Shown here one piece after another: positions 14,905-19,028 of a DNA stretch of 19,028 bases. Position 1 is the stretch's first letter; each line of letters starts with the position of its first letter. The notes under the pieces were generated by a model, which was not told where the DNA came from, made no database searches, and saw nothing but the letters and a program-made list of their open reading frames with translations. A program made the position numbers and the translations under genes. This stretch comes from CAIZQW01 sp964459675 (lineage in GTDB: Bacteria > Verrucomicrobiota > Kiritimatiellia > RFP12 > UBA1067): assembly GCA_964459675.1 (NCBI GenBank), contig CAYWNP010000043.1, positions 1-19,028 of the forward strand. The letters run 5' to 3'.

Positions 14905-16974
14905 GTGAGATTTTATTCAAAAACAATGATTTCTCTGCCGGATATACGTCCCTTATGTGTCATCCCTGTCTATAATCAGTCGCAGACGTTGCTGTCTGTT
15001 GTCAGGGGGTGTTGTGCACAGATGGCGTCAGTTCTGGTCGTGGATGATGGCAGCACGGATGCGGATATCGCGGCACTGTTGACCGGCGAGCCAATCACTC
15101 TGCTTCATCATGAGCGTAATCAGGGCAAGGGAGTTGCTTTGAGAACCGCCTTTGCCTACGCCCATGAACATGGTTTTTCGCATGTCATCACGCTCGATGC
15201 GGATGGACAACATGCCCCTGAGGATCTCCCCCTTTTTCTCCAGGCCATCCAGCAAAACCCCGATGCCTTTGTCTTGGGCGTCCGTGATTTCTCCGTGCCG
15301 AATGTGCCTCGTTCCAGTCAGTTCGGTCGCTCCTTCTCTAATTTTTGGGTCGCGCTGGAAACAGGAGTGACCTGCACTGACACGCAATGCGGGTATCGTG
15401 CCTATCCGCTCAAGTATCTCACACAGCTTACCTTGATTCGTAAACGGTATGACTTCGAGATCGAGGTCCTTGTGCGCGGACTCTGGGGCGGCTTGCCTCT
15501 TGTCGAGGTGCCTGTTCAAACCTTCTACCCTCCGCAGGAGGAACGCATCACCCACTTTCATAAGGGCATTGATAATCTACGACTGACCCATACGCATGTC
15601 CTCTTTGTCTTGCGTCGCCTCTTGCCGATCCCCTTCAAGCGCTGGTTGCCGCGCCAGAAGAGTACGGTCTGGAGTGATCTCCTCCATCCGGCGGCCTTCA
15701 TCAAGCGGTTGCTGTATGAACATGTCAAACCTGTTGAATTAGGGATATCGGCAGGTATTGGGACCTTTGTCGCATTTCTTCCGATTCTGCCCCATACCAT
15801 TATCATTCTGTATGTGACGACCCGCCTCAATCTTAATCGGATCATGGGCATCACCATCCAGAACCTCTTCATGCCCCCCTTCGGCCCCGGCTTTGCCATT
15901 TGCGTGGGACATCTGATCCTGCATGGTACCTTCATCCCGTCGTATGACGGTCCGGCGGATTTCGCAGGCATCATGGAGTTTCTAAAACAGTTTTTCAAGG
16001 AGTGGGTGGTGGGATCCATGGTCGTCGCGCCTCTCTTTGGTGTCCTTTTTGGATGGCTGGTCTATCGGATCGCAGATCGTATCCAGACGAAGGGCGAGGT
16101 GAAGATCAAGGCCCGTGGAAATGCTCTGGGCTTCTGGTTCTTTCGGATCGCTCTGAAATTGACAGGCTTGCGTGGCGCCTACGGGTTACTCTACATCGTT
16201 TGCGCCCACTATGCGTTGTTTGATCGGCAGGCCCTGAAAATGGCCGCCACTTATTTGTGTCGACGCTTCCCGAACGAACATGGGTTGAAACGTTTTTGGC
16301 GAATCTATCTGCTTTTTGTTTCGCAAGGCAAGTGCCTAATTGACCGTTACGCGTTGAATGCAGGCGCAACGCAGTTTGACTTTGATTGCGAGCAGGTTCG
16401 TGCGCGATTAAAGGAGCTGCACGGACGCGGCTTTGTCCTGCTCCTCTCCCATGTGGGGGGCTGGCAATCGGCCTTGCCTTACTTGCGCAATATGGCGGAC
16501 AACCAGGCAGTCTCGTTGTTGATGAACGAGGCGGAGTCGGCGGAAGTGCGTAAGCATTTGCGTGGCGATGATGGTGGCTTTACCGTGATCCTGCCGACCG
16601 ACGGCCCTGGGTGCGTCCTTGAGATGGTCCTTCGTCTGCAACGTGGCGAGATTGTCTCAATCATGGGGGATCGCGCTTATGGCGGCCAAACCGCCCAGGC
16701 CCAGTTCTTGAACGCGGAGGCGAGTTTTCCCGTCAGTGCCTTTGCTGTCGCGCGTGCGGCGAAGTGTCCTGTCGTGGTACTCTTCGTTCCCAAGACAGGC
16801 GTGAAGACCTACACGATCGAGATGCATCTGATTGACGGACTGGAGTCGGGTGACCGCCATGCGATCCGCGTGGCCCTTCAGCAGTATGCAGACCTTCTCA
16901 CCGCCTTCACCGATCGTTATCCGTTGCAATGCTTCCTCTTCCATGATGTCTGGGCTAAAGATGATCGAGCTTAA
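14905..16974 (+). CDS. GT2 glycosyltransferase - DUF2062 - LpxL-like acyltransferase fusion
   Basis: A 689-residue protein with three parts. Residues 15-230 are a GT-A family-2 glycosyltransferase, with VVDDGSTD (45-52) and the DxD-type LDADGQH (97-103) for nucleotide-sugar and metal binding. Residues 255-395 are a DUF2062 region with membrane segments near 277-303 and 370-392. Residues 410-689 are an LPLAT/lipid-A-acyltransferase-like domain: LLLSHVGGWQ with H516, IMGDRAYGG (586-594) and CPVVVLFVPKTG. In place of the common HX4D/E the motif reads H-VGGW-Q, which could be a subfamily feature or a changed mechanism. The start is uncertain: GTG 14905 after AGGGGA with short spacing, or ATG 14926. 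The stop overlaps the next gene. Likely job: glycosylation and acylation of an envelope lipid at the inner membrane. Confidence 0.85.
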   Translation: MRFYSKTMISLPDIRPLCVIPVYNQSQTLLSVVRGCCAQMASVLVVDDGSTDADIAALLTGEPITLLHHERNQGKGVALRTAFAYAHEHGFSHVITLDADGQHAPEDLPLFLQAIQQNPDAFVLGVRDFSVPNVPRSSQFGRSFSNFWVALETGVTCTDTQCGYRAYPLKYLTQLTLIRKRYDFEIEVLVRGLWGGLPLVEVPVQTFYPPQEERITHFHKGIDNLRLTHTHVLFVLRRLLPIPFKRWLPRQKSTVWSDLLHPAAFIKRLLYEHVKPVELGISAGIGTFVAFLPILPHTIIILYVTTRLNLNRIMGITIQNLFMPPFGPGFAICVGHLILHGTFIPSYDGPADFAGIMEFLKQFFKEWVVGSMVVAPLFGVLFGWLVYRIADRIQTKGEVKIKARGNALGFWFFRIALKLTGLRGAYGLLYIVCAHYALFDRQALKMAATYLCRRFPNEHGLKRFWRIYLLFVSQGKCLIDRYALNAGATQFDFDCEQVRARLKELHGRGFVLLLSHVGGWQSALPYLRNMADNQAVSLLMNEAESAEVRKHLRGDDGGFTVILPTDGPGCVLEMVLRLQRGEIVSIMGDRAYGGQTAQAQFLNAEASFPVSAFAVARAAKCPVVVLFVPKTGVKTYTIEMHLIDGLESGDRHAIRVALQQYADLLTAFTDRYPLQCFLFHDVWAKDDRA

Positions 16975-18394
16975 TACAAAGCGTATTTTATTGATTCATC
17001 CCTTGGGGGGTAACAAGCGTGGAGCTGCCACGGATATTGCACGCAAGGCAAACCTCATGCCGCCGCTCGGTTTGGCCTCGATTGCCGCATGGCTGGAGAA
17101 GCATGGCTTTCAGGCCGATATCCTAGATTTCAATGCAGAGCCGGAACGCGAGTCCGCATTAGAAGCTTTTATTGCCGAGACCCGTCCAGGTTTTGTGGGA
17201 TTTAGTTGTACGACCTCTTCATTCCTGGATGGCGCTGACCTTGCTCAGCGGGTTAAAACGTGGTTTCCTGCAATCACGACAGTCATTGGTGGTGTGCATG
17301 TCTCCGCCCTGCGCGAGGCTGTCCTGGAACAATATCCGCAATTTGATTATGGCGTTTGGGGTGAGGGTGAAGAGACGATGCGTGTCTTGATGGCGGGTGA
17401 GACACAGGATCGCGCGGGATTGATCTACCGTGAGGCGGGTGTTGTGCGATGTGGCGGACGCCGCGATCCTGCGCTCGTGCTGGATACACTGCCTTTTCCT
17501 GCGTATGAAAAATTACCCGGGTATCCCGAGCGTTACACGTTACCTATTTTTAACTATCCCAAGACGCCGAATGCCAGCTTCACCTCAAGCCGGGGATGCC
17601 CCTGCGCCTGCAGTTACTGTGACCGCTCCGTCTTTGGTTCGACCTTCCGCGCCAACTCCGCTGCATATGTCTATGAGCACATGAAGTACATGCGCAACCG
17701 GTTTGGTGTCCGGCATCTCAATTTCTATGATGATCAGTTCACCTTGGACCGCGGACGCATTTTGGAGCTCTCGAAACGGCTGAGCGACGCGCCGCTGGGG
17801 GTGACCTTTAACTGTGCTGCGCGTCCCGATCGCGTGGATCCTGAGATGCTCACGGCATTAAAAAAAGCAGGCTGCTGGATGATCAGCCTGGGCATTGAAA
17901 CCGGGGATCCCGAACTGCTGGCCCGTCATCGTAATCACGGTGATTTGGATCGACTCCGGAAGGCGATTTGCGAGATCAAGAAGTCTGGGATCCGCGTGAA
18001 GGGGCTTGTGATGATCGGGTTGCCGGGCGAGACCGAGGCCTCCATCCGCCGGAGCATGAAGTATGTCCATTCGTTGCCGATTGATGACATCAACGTGGCG
18101 AAGTTCACGCCCTTCCCAGGGACGCCCCTTTATGCGGAGATCCGAAAGTCCGGCACCTTCAATGAGGATTGGAATCGCATGGACTGCATGCATTTTCTCT
18201 ATGTTCCAGAGGGGTTGACAGAGGAGCGCTTACAAAAACTTTTTATCGAGTTTTACAAACGCCACTTCATGCGCAACCGGATTGTCTGGGGGTATATTAC
18301 GATGCTTTGGAAATCCCCTGACAGTTGGAAACGCTTCATGCTCAGCCTCAGCGCCTTCCTCTCGTTTGCCCGGAGCAATAAGCGGTGGAAATAA
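16961..18394 (+). CDS. B12-binding domain radical SAM protein
   Basis: A 477-residue enzyme of the BchE/HpnJ-like class. Residues 8-140 form a cobalamin-binding Rossmann domain (MPPLGLASIAAWLEKHG, VGFSCTTSSF, VIGGVHVSALREA, WGEGEE). The radical SAM core starts at TSSRGCPCACSYC, with the CX3CX2C cluster ligands C213, C217 and C220. It continues through NFYDDQFTLDR and SLGIETGDPELL. Such enzymes use cobalamin with SAM for methylation or ring chemistry at unreactive carbons, often on lipids, tetrapyrroles or natural products. I chose ATG 16961, which overlaps the fusion gene by 14 bp; the ribosome site is weak, so translational coupling is likely. Overlap with a glycosyl-/acyltransferase fusion points to modification of the same lipid. 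The stop codon lies inside a tandem repeat. Confidence 0.9.
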   Translation: MIELNTKRILLIHPLGGNKRGAATDIARKANLMPPLGLASIAAWLEKHGFQADILDFNAEPERESALEAFIAETRPGFVGFSCTTSSFLDGADLAQRVKTWFPAITTVIGGVHVSALREAVLEQYPQFDYGVWGEGEETMRVLMAGETQDRAGLIYREAGVVRCGGRRDPALVLDTLPFPAYEKLPGYPERYTLPIFNYPKTPNASFTSSRGCPCACSYCDRSVFGSTFRANSAAYVYEHMKYMRNRFGVRHLNFYDDQFTLDRGRILELSKRLSDAPLGVTFNCAARPDRVDPEMLTALKKAGCWMISLGIETGDPELLARHRNHGDLDRLRKAICEIKKSGIRVKGLVMIGLPGETEASIRRSMKYVHSLPIDDINVAKFTPFPGTPLYAEIRKSGTFNEDWNRMDCMHFLYVPEGLTEERLQKLFIEFYKRHFMRNRIVWGYITMLWKSPDSWKRFMLSLSAFLSFARSNKRWK

Positions 18395-18439
18395 TGCGCG
18401 AATTCGAGAATGCGCGAATGCGTGAATGCGCGAATGGGG
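18392..18439. repeat. 8-bp tandem repeat, six units
   Basis: Units TAATGCGC, GAATTCGA, GAATGCGC, GAATGCGT, GAATGCGC and GAATGGGG run without interruption from 18392 to 18439. The first unit contains the TAA stop of the radical SAM gene. A related 8-bp-period block (TAATGCAC, GAATGAAC, TATCTCAC, TAACGCAC) follows at 18493-18524. Confidence 0.85.
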
Positions 18440-18457
18440 AGTGACCATACCATCGTC

Positions 18458-18551
18458 GTTCGGAGTTCCGCCTTCAGGCGGTCTCGCCCAACTAATGCAC
18501 GAATGAACTATCTCACTAACGCACTTCTCTCCCACTGTTCGGAGTTCCGCC
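18458..18551. repeat. Repeated 15-mer with hairpin
   Basis: GTTCGGAGTTCCGCC occurs at 18458-18472 and again at 18537-18551, 79 bp apart. The first copy runs into a hairpin, CCGCC-TTCA-GGCGG (18468-18481). There is no T-run after it, so it is not a standard terminator, though it could help end the transcript. The 8-bp block at 18493-18524 lies between the copies. Confidence 0.75.
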
Positions 18552-19016
18552 CTCCCTCCATCTCACGCAAGTGAACACGGGTCTCAAGAGGCACGACGCG
18601 GGCTGAAGGAATAAACGTATTCACTTCGCGAAATAAGGCAATTCTATCGCACCCATGTGCTCCCAGTATGAACGCGAGAAGATCATTCTGAATCAGTGAC
18701 GGTTAGGTTGACCCCAGCTTCTTCATTCAGAAGTTTCGATTCTTAGATAATTAGGGGTACCAGTTCGGTCGTCACGAGGTGTTATATGAAAACGGAGTCG
18801 ATAATCGCGCGATAATTCTAAGACGGCAGATGGGTCATAGTTCCAAGATTGCTTTGGCCTGTCAAGACACTTACGATTAGAATTAAAGCAAGTTGCACCT
18901 TGAAAAATATACCCCAGTCGATGTATCAGGAAGAGATGCGGGTTGAAGCGCGGGTAAAAAAAGGAGCCGAGTACGGCATACAGGAAAACCCTTAAAACAC
19001 TAGGAGAAGCCAAGGT
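18552..19016. other. Unassigned intergenic region
   Basis: About 465 bases in which I see no convincing gene, RNA family or riboswitch. The longest open frame is a 96-codon stretch on the minus strand (19013-18723). It starts with TTG, has no ribosome site and resembles no family I know. A 10-bp palindrome (ATCGCGCGAT, 18804-18813) is present. Composition looks more AT-rich than the coding neighbours. The end of the region may be the leader of the next gene. Confidence 0.5.
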
Positions 19017-19028
19017 ATGATTTCGATT
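19017..19028 (+). CDS. Possible start of a next gene (only four codons in the window)
   Basis: ATG ATT TCG ATT at the window edge follows TAGGAG at 19001-19006, about 10 nt upstream. Nothing can be said about the product. Confidence 0.3.

Noticed and set aside
18468..18481. Rho-independent terminator after the radical SAM gene
   Set aside because: The 5-bp GC hairpin has no following T-run; it fits better as part of the repeat.
18723..19013. Minus-strand 96-codon open frame
   Set aside because: It begins with TTG, has no ribosome site and no internal ATG, and resembles no family I know. Not listed as a gene.

Overview
The window looks like a chromosomal piece of a Gram-negative bacterium of the PVC group (Verrucomicrobiota, Kiritimatiellota or Lentisphaerota; which one I cannot tell). 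The reasons are a moderate GC content, a PmoA-like/DUF6807 protein, a DUF6288-like HEAT protein, a Tat-exported Gfo/Idh oxidoreductase, a HEAT-ThuA fusion, a lipid-A-type acyltransferase fusion, and intergenic spacers full of short periodic and inverted repeats. It is a draft scaffold with two 100-N gaps (3274-3373 and 7390-7489). Both lie just after the start of a HEAT-repeat gene. I see no rRNA, tRNA, CRISPR array, transposase or phage gene.

Left part (1-3000): a small 16-bp tandem repeat, an unrecognised one-helix membrane protein (-), a repeat-bearing spacer, a CrcB/Fluc fluoride channel (-) divergent from a beta-carbonic anhydrase (+), and an exported PmoA-like (DUF6807) protein (-) whose 3' end overlaps the carbonic anhydrase gene by 21 bp.

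Centre (3200-11400, all +): an exported DUF6288-like/HEAT protein, a TetR-type repressor, a Tat-exported Gfo/Idh/MocA oxidoreductase, a HEAT plus ThuA-domain protein, and two TIM-barrel sugar isomerase/epimerase-type enzymes, the second resembling D-tagatose/D-allulose 3-epimerases. A perfect 18-bp palindrome sits between the -35 and -10 of the tetR promoter, and a 14/18 copy lies just before the Gfo/Idh gene. The TetR protein therefore probably represses both itself and the sugar genes. Gfo/Idh, ThuA and TIM-barrel isomerase families together resemble oxidise-then-rearrange (3-keto-sugar) catabolism; this is the best candidate for an undescribed system here.

One-carbon operon (14802-11403, all -): a methyltetrahydrofolate:corrinoid methyltransferase-like protein, a formate/nitrite channel and a MetF-type methylenetetrahydrofolate reductase fused to a MetV-like cysteine-rich C-terminal domain. 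A strong sigma70-like promoter precedes it. The set links formate transport with the methyl branch of the Wood-Ljungdahl or a related C1 pathway.

Right part (14905-19028, +): a three-domain protein (GT2 glycosyltransferase, DUF2062, LpxL-like acyltransferase) overlapping a B12-binding radical SAM gene, probably concerned with an envelope lipid or polar-lipid modification. After it come about 620 bases without a convincing gene: 8-bp-period repeats, a repeated 15-mer and a hairpin, then unassigned sequence leading to a possible gene start at the window edge.
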